Of a stretch of DNA of 64,000 nucleotides, positions 8,076-16,820 are shown piece after piece. The notes under the pieces are model-generated. The model did not search any database. It was not told the origin of the DNA and saw only the letters and a program-made list of their open reading frames with translations. The DNA lies in contig CAVQQI010000012.1 in the NCBI GenBank assembly GCA_963714875.1, positions 186,001 through 250,000 on the forward strand. The letters run 5' to 3'. The position numbers and the translations under genes were made by a program. Position 1 is the stretch's first letter, and the number at the start of each line of letters is the position of its first letter. The DNA comes from JBAOHV01 sp963714875. GTDB taxonomy: Bacteria > Actinomycetota > Acidimicrobiia > Acidimicrobiales > Microtrichaceae.

Positions 8076-9521
8076 ATGACGGTCACCGATACCCAACTCG
8101 CCGACGGCAGGATCGTCGCCATCGCGGGACCGGTCGTGGACGTGGAGTTCCCGCCCGCCGCGCTGCCGGAGATCAACACCGCACTCGAGTTCACCATCTC
8201 GGTGCAGGGTGAGGACATCGTGGTCACCGCCGAGGTGGCCCAGCAGATCGGCGACAGCCGGGTGCGAGCCATCGCGATGAAGCCGACCGACGGCCTGGTG
8301 CGTGGCACGGCCGTGCGCAACACCGGGTCCGGCATCTCGGTGCCGGTCGGCGACGCCACGCTCGGCCACGTGTTCAACGTGCTGGGACAGCCGCTCGACG
8401 TGCCGTCGGTGGACGTGCAGGACCGCTGGGAGATCCACCGCCCCGCCCCCGCGTTCGACTCGCTCGAGCCCAAGGCGCAGATGTTCCCGACGGGCATCAA
8501 GGTCATCGACCTGCTGACCCCGTACCTGCAGGGTGGCAAGATCGGTCTGTTCGGTGGCGCCGGCGTGGGCAAGACGGTGCTGATCACCGAGATGATCAAC
8601 CGTGTGGCGAGCCAGTTCGGTGGCGTGTCGGTGTTCGCCGGCGTGGGGGAGCGCACCCGTGAGGGCACCGACCTCTTCATCGAGATGGGTGAGACCGCGC
8701 TCGGCGAGTCCGGCTCGGTGCTGGACAAGGCCGCACTGGTGTTCGGCCAGATGGACGAGCCGCCGGGCGTGCGCCTGCGCGTCGCGCTGAGCGCCCTGAC
8801 CATGGCGGAGTACTTCCGTGACGTCCAGGGCCAGGACGTGCTGTTGTTCATCGACAACATCTTCCGCTTCACCCAGGCCGGCATGGAGGTCTCCACCCTG
8901 CTGGGCCGCATGCCCGCAGCGGTGGGTTACCAGCCGACCCTCGCCGATGAGATGGGCGAGCTCCAGGAGCGCATCACCTCGACCGGCGGTCGGTCGATCA
9001 CCTCGCTGCAGGCCGTGTACGTGCCCGCGGACGACTACACCGACCCCGCCCCCTTCACCGCCTTCACGCACTTCGACGGGACCACCGAGCTCAGCCGTGA
9101 CATCGCCTCGCTGGGCATCTACCCGGCGGTGGACCCGCTGGCGTCGTCCTCGTCGATCCTCACCCCCGAGGTCGTGGGTGCCCGTCACTACGCCGTGGCA
9201 CGCCGTGTGCAGGAGATGCTGCAGCGCTACAAGGAGCTGCAGGACATCATCGCCATCCTCGGCATCGACGAGCTGTCCGAGGAGGACCGCATCACCGTCG
9301 ACCGTGCCCGCAAGATCCAGAAGTTCCTCGCGCAGCCCATGTTCGTCGCCGAGGTCTTCACCGGCCTGCCCGGCATCTTCACCAGCGTCGAGGAGACCGT
9401 CGACTCGTTCGAGGCGCTCATCAACGGCGATCTGGACCACCTGCCCGAGCAGGCGTTCTTCAACGTCGGCGGCGCCGAGGACGCCATCCGCAAGGCGGCC
9501 GAACTGGAGAAGTCCAGCTGA
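8076..9521 (+). CDS. atpD: ATP synthase F1 subunit beta
   Basis: The catalytic F1 subunit, 481 residues and free of frame breaks. The P-loop GGAGVGKTV, the catalytic-glutamate segment GERTREG, the Walker B stretch LLFIDNIFRF and the DELSEED lever (here DELSEED exactly) are all present. AGGAGA lies 5-10 bases before the ATG. The stop overlaps the epsilon start by one base (TGATG). That this gene and the next are intact while those upstream are riddled with indels marks the end of the error-dense stretch at about 7.4 kb. Confidence 0.97.
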   Translation: MTVTDTQLADGRIVAIAGPVVDVEFPPAALPEINTALEFTISVQGEDIVVTAEVAQQIGDSRVRAIAMKPTDGLVRGTAVRNTGSGISVPVGDATLGHVFNVLGQPLDVPSVDVQDRWEIHRPAPAFDSLEPKAQMFPTGIKVIDLLTPYLQGGKIGLFGGAGVGKTVLITEMINRVASQFGGVSVFAGVGERTREGTDLFIEMGETALGESGSVLDKAALVFGQMDEPPGVRLRVALSALTMAEYFRDVQGQDVLLFIDNIFRFTQAGMEVSTLLGRMPAAVGYQPTLADEMGELQERITSTGGRSITSLQAVYVPADDYTDPAPFTAFTHFDGTTELSRDIASLGIYPAVDPLASSSSILTPEVVGARHYAVARRVQEMLQRYKELQDIIAILGIDELSEEDRITVDRARKIQKFLAQPMFVAEVFTGLPGIFTSVEETVDSFEALINGDLDHLPEQAFFNVGGAEDAIRKAAELEKSS

Positions 9522-9925
9522 TGGCGCTGGTCGTCGAGCTCGTCTCGCCCGAGCGGGTCGCCTACACCGGTGAGGCCAAGATGGTCATCTGCCGCACGAC
9601 GACGGGCGACATCGCCTTCCTGCCCGGACACGTGCCCTTCATCGGCGTGCTCGCCACCCACACGGTGCGGGTGCTGCTCGAAGAGGGCGGCGAGCAGGTC
9701 ATCGCGGTGCACCAGGGGTTCGTCGAGGTGTCGCCCCCCGAGGACGGCGACACCCGGGTGACCATCCTGTCCGACGTGTGCGAGCTCGCCGAGACGATCG
9801 ACGTGGCGCGTGCCCAGGAGGCCCTCGCACGAGCACAGGCGCAGATCTCCGCCGATCCCGACGACGTCGAGGCGTTCGCCGCCATGGAGCGCGCCGAGGT
9901 CCGCCTGTCGGTCGCCACGGCCTGA
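9521..9925 (+). CDS. atpC: ATP synthase F1 subunit epsilon
   Basis: A 134-residue epsilon subunit. The N-terminal beta-sandwich is visible (VELVSPERVAYTGEAKMV, then GDIAFLPGHVPFIGVL), followed by the two-helix C-terminal domain rich in Ala, Glu and Arg, which can insert into F1 as an inhibitor. It starts within the beta stop codon and closes the atp operon. No terminator with a T tract is visible in the 79 bases that follow. Confidence 0.94.
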   Translation: MALVVELVSPERVAYTGEAKMVICRTTTGDIAFLPGHVPFIGVLATHTVRVLLEEGGEQVIAVHQGFVEVSPPEDGDTRVTILSDVCELAETIDVARAQEALARAQAQISADPDDVEAFAAMERAEVRLSVATA

Positions 9926-10004
9926 TCCGTCTCCGGATCCGCCCCGGTCGCCGCACCGGCACCGCGGGGTTCACCGGAGCAGTCCGAACTGCCGGAGCAG
10001 CATC

Positions 10005-10956
10005 GTGACCGACCGACTCGTCGCGGTGGCGTTGTTGCCGCCGCTGCAGTTGTCCCAGACGCTCCAGGGGCTCCGATCGGTGATGGGTGACCCCCGCCGG
10101 TTCGATCTCCCACCGCATCTGACGCTGGTCCCGCCCATCGCACTGGAGCACTCCTCCGGCACCGAGGCTCGCACCGCGCTGCGGTCGGCTGCCGCCGCGC
10201 ACGCCCCGTTCCGCCTGGAGCTCGGCCCCGCAGCGACCTTCGCGCCCCGCACCGCGACCCTGCACCTCGCGGTGCAGGGCGAGGTCGAACAGCTGGCGTC
10301 GCTACGCGAGGCGCTGCGCACCGAGCCGTGGGACCGTCCCGATGAGCACCGGTTCGTGCCGCACGTGACGCTGTTGTCGAGAGCGACGCAACGTCAGATC
10401 GACGCGGGACTCGACCTGCTCGTCGACCCGCTCGGCAGCTGGACCGTCGAGACCTTGGTGCTGCTGGAGCGGCTGCGGCCCGAGACGGGACCCGTCTGGC
10501 ACCCGGTGGCTGCTGAGCCGCTCGGCGGTCCCGATGTCGTCGGGTCGTGGGGGTGTCGAGCTGCAGCTGCGCAGCATCGACACGCTCGAGCCGGCGGTGG
10601 CAGACCTGTTGGCGCTCGACCTGGCGCAGCCCCTGCCACACGGCGACACGTGGCTGGTCACCATCGCCGAGACGCCCGGGCGACCCGGAGTGCCGGTCGG
10701 CGCAGCCCTCGGGCGGGCCGACGGGCGCGGCGCTGTCCTGGAACGCCTTGCTGTGGCAGAGGAGCACCGCGGTCAGGGTGTGGCACGGCACGTGGTGGCG
10801 CACTGGTGTGCCGCTGCGGTTCGGCGGGGAGCCGGCGTGGTGGCGGCTCGCCATGTCGCGGAGCCCTTGGCGGTGGCACTCGGGTTCAGCCAGGTCGACG
10901 CCACGACGTGGTGCCGCCGGATCGGCACGCTCGACGGGCTAGGTTCGCCGACATGA
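10005..10956 (+). CDS. 2H phosphoesterase (LigT-like) fused to a GNAT acetyltransferase (one frameshift)
   Basis: The N-terminal half (about residues 1-180) is a 2H phosphoesterase of the LigT/cyclic phosphodiesterase type. It has two H-x-T/S motifs, PHLTLVPP at about 45 and PHVTLLS at about 120, usually the two catalytic histidines for 2',3'-cyclic phosphate or 2'-5' linkages. The second half is a GNAT domain with the acetyl-CoA motif EEHRGQGVAR. One extra G near 10546 interrupts the join; removing it gives 316 continuous residues (VVGRGGVELQLRS at the junction). The GTG start at 10005 is preceded by no strong ribosome site. The stop overlaps the next start (ATGA). A two-gene reading cannot be excluded, but no start is well placed for a separate GNAT gene. 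Confidence 0.7.
10940..10945 (+). promoter_or_regulatory. -10 hexamer for a possible leaderless SDR transcript
   Basis: TAGGTT lies exactly seven bases before the ATG at 10953, inside the end of the upstream gene. This spacing would put the transcription start at or next to the start codon. It could give the SDR gene its own leaderless message besides translational coupling. Confidence 0.4.
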
Positions 10957-11742
10957 GTCGGTGGTCCACAGCGCTGGTCACCGGTGCCTCGAGCGGCATC
11001 GGCGAGTCGTTCGCCCGCCTGCTCGCTGCGGACGGAACCAACCTGGTGGTGGTTGCGCGCGACGGCGAACGCCTCGCGACCCTTGCAGCCGACCTGCGTG
11101 AGGCACACGGAGTCGAGGTCGAGGTGCTGACCGCCGACCTGTCGGCGCCGGTGTCACGTGAGCTGGTGGAGCATCGCCTCGCGGACACCTCCCGACCCGT
11201 CGACCTGCTCATCAACAACGCCGGATTCGGCACTTCGGGGCACTTCGCCGAGCTCCCCGTGGCTCGCGAGGAACAGCAGGTGCAGCTGAACGTGATCGGC
11301 GTGCTCCGCCTGACCGCTGCTGCACTCGACGCCGATGATCGAGCGTCGACGGGGCACCATCGTCAACGTCGCGTCGGTCGCTGCGTTCGTGCCGGCGCCC
11401 GGATCGGCGACCTATGCCGCGACCAAGGCGTTCGTCTGCTCGTTCACCGATTCGCTGCACGATGAACTGGCGGGCACGGGCGTGACGGCGACCGCCTCGA
11501 TCCCCGGGTTCACCCGGACCGAGTTCCAGGCCCGATCGGACTGGACCGAGCAGGACAACGTGCCCGAGCGAGCGTGGTTGTCACCCGACGAGGTGGCCCG
11601 AGCGACCCTGGACGGCGCCGCACGGGGGAGGGCCCGGGTGGTCCCCGGCGCCGGCTACAAGGCGTTGGTCGGGGCCGCACAGATGTTGCCCGGGCGGCCC
11701 AAGCGGTGGCTCACGGGCCAGGTGCGCCGACTCGCCGGCTGA
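10953..11742 (+). CDS. Short-chain dehydrogenase/reductase (one frameshift)
   Basis: A classical SDR of 262 residues after correction. The nucleotide-binding TGASSGIG is at residues 10-17, NNAGFG at about 89, and the catalytic Y-x-x-x-K as YAATKA at about 157. One extra G near 11331 splits the gene; without it the protein continues AALTPMIERRRGTIVNVAS. It resembles the DltE/YqjQ-type SDRs that act on small or lipid-linked substrates, but the substrate is not predictable. It overlaps the preceding gene by four bases and is convergent with the DrrB-like gene, with only four bases between the stops. Confidence 0.82.
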
Positions 11743-11746
11743 CAGC

Positions 11747-12601
11747 TCAGACCTGGCGGTAGCGGCGTACGGCGAGCGGCGCTGCGACGACGGTGATGCC
11801 GATGATCCAGGCGACCGCCGGCACCACCATGGACCCCCAGGTGGTGCCGGGGATCGGGGTGCCGAGCGAGAGCGCTCGCAGCAGGTTCGCCACCAGGGTG
11901 ACCGGGTTGTTGCGGGCGATGGCCTGCAGCCAGTCGGGCATGGTGGCGATCGGGGTGAAGACCGAGCTGACGAAGGTGAGGGGGAACAACCAGACGAACC
12001 CGGCGGTCTGCGCGGTCTCGGGGTCTTTCACGCCCATGCCGATGTTGGCCATGATCCAACACATCGACGAGCCGAACGCCACCGCGACCACGATCATCGC
12101 CAGTCCCATCAGTGCGCCGCCCTCGAAGCGGAACCCGACGAGGTAGCCCACCACGACGAGGACCACCGCAACAGCGCTGAGGCGCACGGTGTCGGCGCTG
12201 ATGCGGCCACCCAGGACGGCTGAGCGCACGATGGGCAGCGACCGGAACCTGTCGATGATGCCCTTCTGCAGGTCGTCGGCGAGGCCCACCGAGGTGGCGG
12301 AGGAGCCGAACACGATGGTCTGCACCATGATCCCGGGGATCAGGAACTGCGCGTAGCTGATGCCCGGCGGGAGGGCCGTGCCGATGGCGCCCCCGAAGAC
12401 GTAGTTGAACAACAGCACGAACATCACCGGCTGGATCAGGGTGAACAACACCAGTTCGGGGGTGCGTGGCAGTTGGATCAGGTTGCGCCAGGCGATGATC
12501 CGTGTGTCGTGGATGATCGCACCGATGCCGTGCGGTCGGACGTGTGCGGTGTGGGTGGGGGAGAGGGTGTCGGTCCCGGTCGTGGTCGTGGTGTCGCTCA
12601 T
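11747..12601 (-). CDS. drrB: ABC-2 type exporter permease, DrrB-like
   Basis: A 284-residue integral membrane protein with about six transmembrane helices and the DrrB family N-terminal helix (RNLIQLPRTPELVLF) before the first membrane segment. The conserved region SLPIVRSAVLGGRISADTVR between membrane segments matches daunorubicin-resistance-type permeases. Its start overlaps the stop of the ATPase gene upstream (ATGA), so the two form an operon. The pair should export a lipophilic compound or lipid-linked molecule; the substrate is unknown. The acidic/Thr-rich N-terminal 25 residues are unlikely to be conserved. Confidence 0.9.
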   Translation of the reverse strand: MSDTTTTTGTDTLSPTHTAHVRPHGIGAIIHDTRIIAWRNLIQLPRTPELVLFTLIQPVMFVLLFNYVFGGAIGTALPPGISYAQFLIPGIMVQTIVFGSSATSVGLADDLQKGIIDRFRSLPIVRSAVLGGRISADTVRLSAVAVVLVVVGYLVGFRFEGGALMGLAMIVVAVAFGSSMCWIMANIGMGVKDPETAQTAGFVWLFPLTFVSSVFTPIATMPDWLQAIARNNPVTLVANLLRALSLGTPIPGTTWGSMVVPAVAWIIGITVVAAPLAVRRYRQV

Positions 12602-13560
12602 CTGCGGGATGACTCCTGGGTGGGTGTGGTGTGACCGGTGATGTTCAGGAAGACGTCGTCCAGGCTCGGGCGCTCCAGACGGAAGTCATCGATGTGGACC
12701 CCGGCAGCATTGAGTCCGGTGATGACCGCTGCGGCCAGTTCGGTGTCGGCGCCGACCGCGACGGTCAGGGTGCGGGTCGCCCGGTCGACATCGGGTTCGC
12801 TGCCGGTCGTCGCCGCGACGCTGCGGGCAGCTGCGTCGAGCCCCTCGGTGTCGAGCACCTCGATGTGCAGCGAACGTCCGCCGGTGCGGTCCTTCAGTTC
12901 GTCGGCGGTACCTTCCTCGACCACCCGTCCGTGGTCGATGACCACGATGCGGTCGGCCAGTTCATCGGCTTCCTCGAGGTACTGCGTGGTGAGCAGGACC
13001 GTGGTGCCGTCGGCCACCAGCTCGCGTGCGATGCTCCACAGCTCCAGGCGACTGGCGGGGTCCAGACCCGTGGTGGGCTCGTCCAGGAACAGCACCGTCG
13101 GCCGCCCGACCAGGCTCGTGGCCAGGTCCACCCGGCGCCGCATGCCGCCGGAGTAGGTGCCGACCTGTCGGTCGCCGGCGTCGGCGAGCTCGAAACGCTC
13201 GAGGAGCGCCCGGGCGCGGGCCACGGCCTCGGCCTTCGACATGCCGAGCAGCTGGCCCACCATGCGGAGGTTCTCGACCCCGGTCAGCTTCTCGTCGACC
13301 GCCGCGTACTGGCCGGTGAGCCCGATGATGGCACGCACCTGGTCGGGCTGGTCGTGGACGTCGAACCCGCCGACGCTGGCCCGACCGCTGTCGGCCCGCA
13401 GCAGCGTGGCGAGCACGCGGACCGCGGTGGTCTTGCCGGCGCCGTTCGGGCCGAGCAGCCCGAGGACGGTGCCCTCGGCGACGCCGAAGCTGACGCCGGC
13501 CAACGCGTGGGTCTCGCCGAAACTCTTGTGGAGATCCTCGACGAGGATGATGGGTGACAT
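12598..13560 (-). CDS. drrA: ABC exporter ATP-binding protein, DrrA-like
   Basis: A 320-residue ABC ATPase with Walker A GPNGAGKTT, signature YSGGMRRR, Walker B VLFLDEPTTGLDP, and the DrrA-specific C-terminal domain ending in LDDVFLNITGH. I chose the ATG at 13560 (MSPIILVEDL) rather than the upstream in-frame ATG at 13599, because the shorter form begins right at the first beta strand and the extra residues (MWRRRRTGVASVP) do not belong to the family. It is translationally coupled to the DrrB-like permease. DrrA-type ATPases power export of drugs, lipids or glycolipids. Confidence 0.92.
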   Translation of the reverse strand: MSPIILVEDLHKSFGETHALAGVSFGVAEGTVLGLLGPNGAGKTTAVRVLATLLRADSGRASVGGFDVHDQPDQVRAIIGLTGQYAAVDEKLTGVENLRMVGQLLGMSKAEAVARARALLERFELADAGDRQVGTYSGGMRRRVDLATSLVGRPTVLFLDEPTTGLDPASRLELWSIARELVADGTTVLLTTQYLEEADELADRIVVIDHGRVVEEGTADELKDRTGGRSLHIEVLDTEGLDAAARSVAATTGSEPDVDRATRTLTVAVGADTELAAAVITGLNAAGVHIDDFRLERPSLDDVFLNITGHTTPTQESSRR

Positions 13561-13612
13561 GGGAACGGAGGCTACGCCCGTGCGGCGACGCCGCCACACA
13601 TGCCGTCCGGTG

Positions 13613-14581
13613 TCAGAGCTCCAGCTTGTGGGGGCGGTGCTGGGCGTCCACCAGGCGGACGGTGCCCGAACGCGACCGCATCACCAGCGACTGCGTGGTT
13701 GCGCCGGTGCGGTCGTAGTGCACCCCCTTGAGCAGGTTGCCGTCGGTGATGCCGGTGGCGGCGAAGAAGCAGTTGTCACCGGCGACGAGGTCGTCGGTGC
13801 CGAGCACCCTGTCCAGGTCGTAGCCGGCTGCCACCGCCGCATCGCGCTCTCCCTCGTTGCGGGGCCAGAGGCGTCCGATCAGCTCGCCTCCCATGCACTT
13901 CATCGCGGCCGCGGTGATCACGCCCTCGGGCGTTCCACCGATGCCCATCAGGATGTCGACGCCCGACTCGGGGATGGCGGTGGCGATCGCTCCGGCGACG
14001 TCGCCGTCACCGATGAGGCGGATGCGGGACCCTGTCGCCCGGATCTCGGCGATCATCTCGTCGTGGCGTGGGCGGTCCAGGATCATCACGGTGACCTCGC
14101 CCACCTCGATGCCCTTGGCCCTGGCCACGGCGTGGAGGTTCTCGCTCACCGAGGCTCGGATGTCCACCACACCCGCTGCTTCGGGGCCCACGGCGATCTT
14201 CTCCATGTACATGCAGGGTCCCGGGTCGAACATCGTGCCCTCGGCCGACACGGCGATCACGGCGACCGCCCCGCCTCGACCCATGGATGTCAGCGTCGTG
14301 CCGTCGATGGGGTCCACCGCGATGTCGACCTTGGGGTCGGACCCGTCGCCGACGACCTCGCCGTTGTAGAGCATCGGCGCCTCGTCCTTCTCGCCCTCGC
14401 CGATGATGACCGTGCCGGTCATCTGCACGGTGCCCAGGATCAGCCGCATCGCATCGACAGCGGCACCGTCGGCGGTCTCCTTGTCGCCGCGTCCGACCCA
14501 TTCCGCAGCTGCGAGCGCAGCGGCTTCGGTGGTGCGGACGAGTTCCATCGCGAGGTTGCGGTCGGGCGCCTTCTTGGTCAT
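13613..14581 (-). CDS. glpX: Fructose-1,6-bisphosphatase class II
   Basis: Hydrolyses fructose 1,6-bisphosphate to fructose 6-phosphate in gluconeogenesis (and in the Calvin cycle where present). The 322-residue protein has the lithium-sensitive phosphatase motif DPIDGTT, the upstream metal-binding EGEKDEAPML, and IGGTPEGV, as in GlpX enzymes of actinobacteria, which usually lack class I enzymes. A TATCGT hexamer six bases before the ATG suggests a leaderless message. It is divergent from the next gene with 56 bases between the starts. Confidence 0.95.
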   Translation of the reverse strand: MTKKAPDRNLAMELVRTTEAAALAAAEWVGRGDKETADGAAVDAMRLILGTVQMTGTVIIGEGEKDEAPMLYNGEVVGDGSDPKVDIAVDPIDGTTLTSMGRGGAVAVIAVSAEGTMFDPGPCMYMEKIAVGPEAAGVVDIRASVSENLHAVARAKGIEVGEVTVMILDRPRHDEMIAEIRATGSRIRLIGDGDVAGAIATAIPESGVDILMGIGGTPEGVITAAAMKCMGGELIGRLWPRNEGERDAAVAAGYDLDRVLGTDDLVAGDNCFFAATGITDGNLLKGVHYDRTGATTQSLVMRSRSGTVRLVDAQHRPHKLEL

Positions 14582-14587
14582 GGCACG

Positions 14588-14593
14588 ACGATA
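14588..14593 (-). promoter_or_regulatory. -10 hexamer for leaderless glpX
   Basis: On the minus strand TATCGT is followed by six bases and the glpX ATG. This spacing predicts transcription starting at about the first base of the start codon and supports the chosen start. Confidence 0.5.
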
Positions 14594-14637
14594 GCGACGG
14601 GCGGCCGGGGGACCGCAACCCGTGCGATCATGCAGCG

Positions 14638-15520
14638 GTGACCGATCGTGACGAGCTGCCCAAGTTGGACCTCGAGGTGGACCTGGACCTGGACCTCGAC
14701 CTGGAGACCGACGCCGACGTCGACGTCGAGGGGCCCGAGGCCACCGGTGCGACCGCGGAGGACGCGGACGGACCGGTCGAGACCGACCTGGGCGACGGTC
14801 AGCTGGCCTACGACTGCGCCGCGTGGGCGGGGGAGTCCCGCTCGATGTTGACCAGCCTGCTCACGACCACCGGGGTGGCTCATGCATGGCAGGGCACGAT
14901 GCTGACCGTACGTGAAGAGGACGAGGCCTCGGTCGACGAGCTGGTCGACGAGGTGCTCGCCTCGGCCCGTCCGGCGCTCGATCCCACCGAGGTCCGTCTG
15001 GTCTACGAGGTGGGTTCGTGGCCGGTGGCGTTGCAGACCGAGCTGGCGGATGCATTGACGGTGGCCGACATCGTCTACGAGTGGGACGAGCGGGGTGACC
15101 TGGTGGTCGCGGAGTCCGACGAGGACGCAGTGGCAGCGGTGCTCGACGAGCTGCCGGAGCCCGATGTCGTCGACGCCGATGGGGAGGAGATCTCTGCCGA
15201 CGACGGGGTCGCGGTGCACGAGTTGCTCGACTCGTTGTTCATGGCGGCCTCCCGTCTGGTCAAGCACCCCGCAGATCCGGCAGCCACGGTGTCGATGGTC
15301 GACGATGCCGAGCTGATCGCCCGCGTGGCGCTGCCGTTCGGGTTCGAGCCCGAGCAGTGGCGTGGTCTGGTGGCCGAGGTCGACGCGCTGCGCGTCTGCG
15401 CTCGAGGCGCATCCCGCGGACGACGAGGCCGGGCGCCCCGAGGAATCCTCCGGTGTCGCGGCGTCCACGATCAGCGATCTGGCGACGGCGCTGGGAACGC
15501 ACCTCCGGCAGTACATCTAG
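14638..15520 (+). CDS. Acidic protein with two copies of a ~55-residue module (one frameshift)
   Basis: Unknown function. The N-terminus is an Asp/Leu/Glu repeat encoded by iterated gacctg-type codons. Two related modules follow, at about residues 52-107 and 117-170: each begins with a strand (LAYDCAAW / LVYEVGSW), continues with a helix and a short strand (AHAWQGTMLTV / DIVYEWDERGDLVV) and ends with an acidic helix (VDELVDEVL / VAAVLDEL). This resembles small DUF2007-like or ferredoxin-like folds, which is only a guess. One extra base near 15391 makes the frame run on into the next, opposite gene; without it the protein is 293 residues and ends THLRQYI. Start: GTG at 14638. Confidence 0.65.
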
Positions 15521-15574
15521 TCCTGTCGGCACGTCGAGTCCTGCGGGTACCTCGAATCCTGCCGGACCGCAGCT
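15521..15574. repeat. Imperfect 18-base tandem repeat
   Basis: Three successive 18-base units begin with tcctgtcggcacgtcgag, tcctgcgggtacctcgaa and tcctgccggaccgcagct; the first two share 14 of 18 positions. The repeat starts directly after the stop codon of the duplicated-module gene and does not appear to be coding. Confidence 0.5.
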
Positions 15575-15627
15575 GCTGCAGATCTGCAGCGGCCCTCGCC
15601 GGCCGGATCGAGCCGCCCCGGCCGGCG
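15575..15627. terminator. Palindrome and perfect 10-bp hairpin between convergent genes
   Basis: A 16-base perfect palindrome (GCTGCAGATCTGCAGC, 15575-15590) is followed by a 10-bp perfect stem (CGCCGGCCGG at 15597-15606 with CCGGCCGGCG at 15618-15627, 11-base loop). It sits between the convergent stops at 15520 and 15634 and could end transcription from both sides, although there is no T tract. Confidence 0.45.
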
Positions 15628-15633
15628 GCGACG

Positions 15634-16722
15634 TCAGGCGAGCTGGTCGACGACGACCTCCCCGGGCACCGGTGGGCCCGGGGGCGTGCCGTCGCCGAAC
15701 GGGCGGCCACCGAGTGCCTCGCGGCCGTGGTCGGTCAGCCAGTTCGACAGGTCCGGTCCGTCCGGCACCACCTGGGTGGGATTGATGTCGGTGTGGACCC
15801 AGTAGTAGTGGCGTTTGATCTGGGCGAAGTCGGTGGTGTCGCCGAACCCGGGGGTCTGGAACAGGTCCCGGGCATACGCCCAGAGCACCGGCATCTCGGT
15901 GAGCTTGGAGCGGTTGCACTTGAAGTGCCCGTGGTACACCGGATCGAAGCGGGCCAGCGTGGTGAACAGCCGCACATCGGCCTCGGTGATCGTGTCGCCC
16001 ACCAGGTACCGCTGCCCGGCCAGGCGTTCGGACAGCCAGTCCAGCGCAGTGAAGAGGCGTTCGTACGCGGCGTCGTAGGCGTCCTGGGTGCCGGCGAACC
16101 CGCATCGGTACACGCCGTTGTTGACCTCGGAGAACACGCGGGCGTTCACCTCGTCGATCTCGCTGCGCAGCTCCTCGGGGTAGAGCTGCGGCGCCCCCGG
16201 TCGGTGGTGCTCGGTCCACTGCGTGGACAGGTCGAGGGTGATCTGGCCGAAATCGTTGGTGACGACCTCACCGGAGGCGATGTCCACGATGGCGGGCACG
16301 GTGATTCCCCGGGGGTAGTCGGGGACACGGGCGAAGTAGGCCTCCTGGAGTCGCTCGATGCCGAGCACCGGATCGACGCCGCCCGGATCCAGGTCGAAGG
16401 TCCAGCTGCGCCGGTCGTGGGTCGGTCCGCACATCCCCATCGACAGCACCGGTTCCAGCCCCAGCAGCCGCCGTACGATGATGGCCCGGTTGGCCCACGG
16501 GCACGCCCGGGCCACGACCAGGCGGTACCGCCCCGGCTCGACCGGGTACCCGTCGCGGCCATCCGCGGTGATCCGGGTGGTGAGGTAGTTCTGGTCCCGA
16601 CGGAACTCGCCGGGCTCCACGTAGCTCCCCGCCGAGTAGGGGTCATCGGTCGGCCCCGTCGATGCCGACGATCCAGTCGATGCGGGGGCGGAGGTGTCGG
16701 GTTCGGCGTCCATGGGGTCCAT
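15634..16722 (-). CDS. Glutathionyl-hydroquinone reductase-like GST (YqjG/ECM4 family)
   Basis: A 362-residue GST-superfamily protein of the xi class. The catalytic cysteine motif ACPWANR lies at about residues 73-79, and the family landmarks SMGMCGPTHD, NDFGQI and NNGVYRCGFAGTQ are present. Family members reduce glutathionylated hydroquinones. Actinobacteria generally use mycothiol instead of glutathione, so the natural thiol here may be mycothiol (inference). The N-terminal 30 residues are low-complexity Ser/Thr/Pro/Asp and probably disordered; an in-frame ATG nine bases inside (16713) is an alternative start. Confidence 0.87.
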   Translation of the reverse strand: MDPMDAEPDTSAPASTGSSASTGPTDDPYSAGSYVEPGEFRRDQNYLTTRITADGRDGYPVEPGRYRLVVARACPWANRAIIVRRLLGLEPVLSMGMCGPTHDRRSWTFDLDPGGVDPVLGIERLQEAYFARVPDYPRGITVPAIVDIASGEVVTNDFGQITLDLSTQWTEHHRPGAPQLYPEELRSEIDEVNARVFSEVNNGVYRCGFAGTQDAYDAAYERLFTALDWLSERLAGQRYLVGDTITEADVRLFTTLARFDPVYHGHFKCNRSKLTEMPVLWAYARDLFQTPGFGDTTDFAQIKRHYYWVHTDINPTQVVPDGPDLSNWLTDHGREALGGRPFGDGTPPGPPVPGEVVVDQLA

Positions 16723-16820
16723 CCTGACGCGCGCGGTGCGTCCGGACGCGTCGCGTCGCCCGGAGCCGCGTATCCTGATCCGGCTGTGCGGATCGGCCGC
16801 AGGCGGAGGATGGGCACGCG

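Noticed and set aside
7788..9440. 550-residue open frame on the minus strand opposite atpD
   Set aside because: It is the antisense shadow of a GC-rich gene; composition is His/Arg/Gly/Gln-rich without any domain, and atpD on the other strand is unmistakable.
15521..15574. The 18-base repeat as a CRISPR or mini-satellite array
   Set aside because: Fewer than three units, imperfect, and no spacers.
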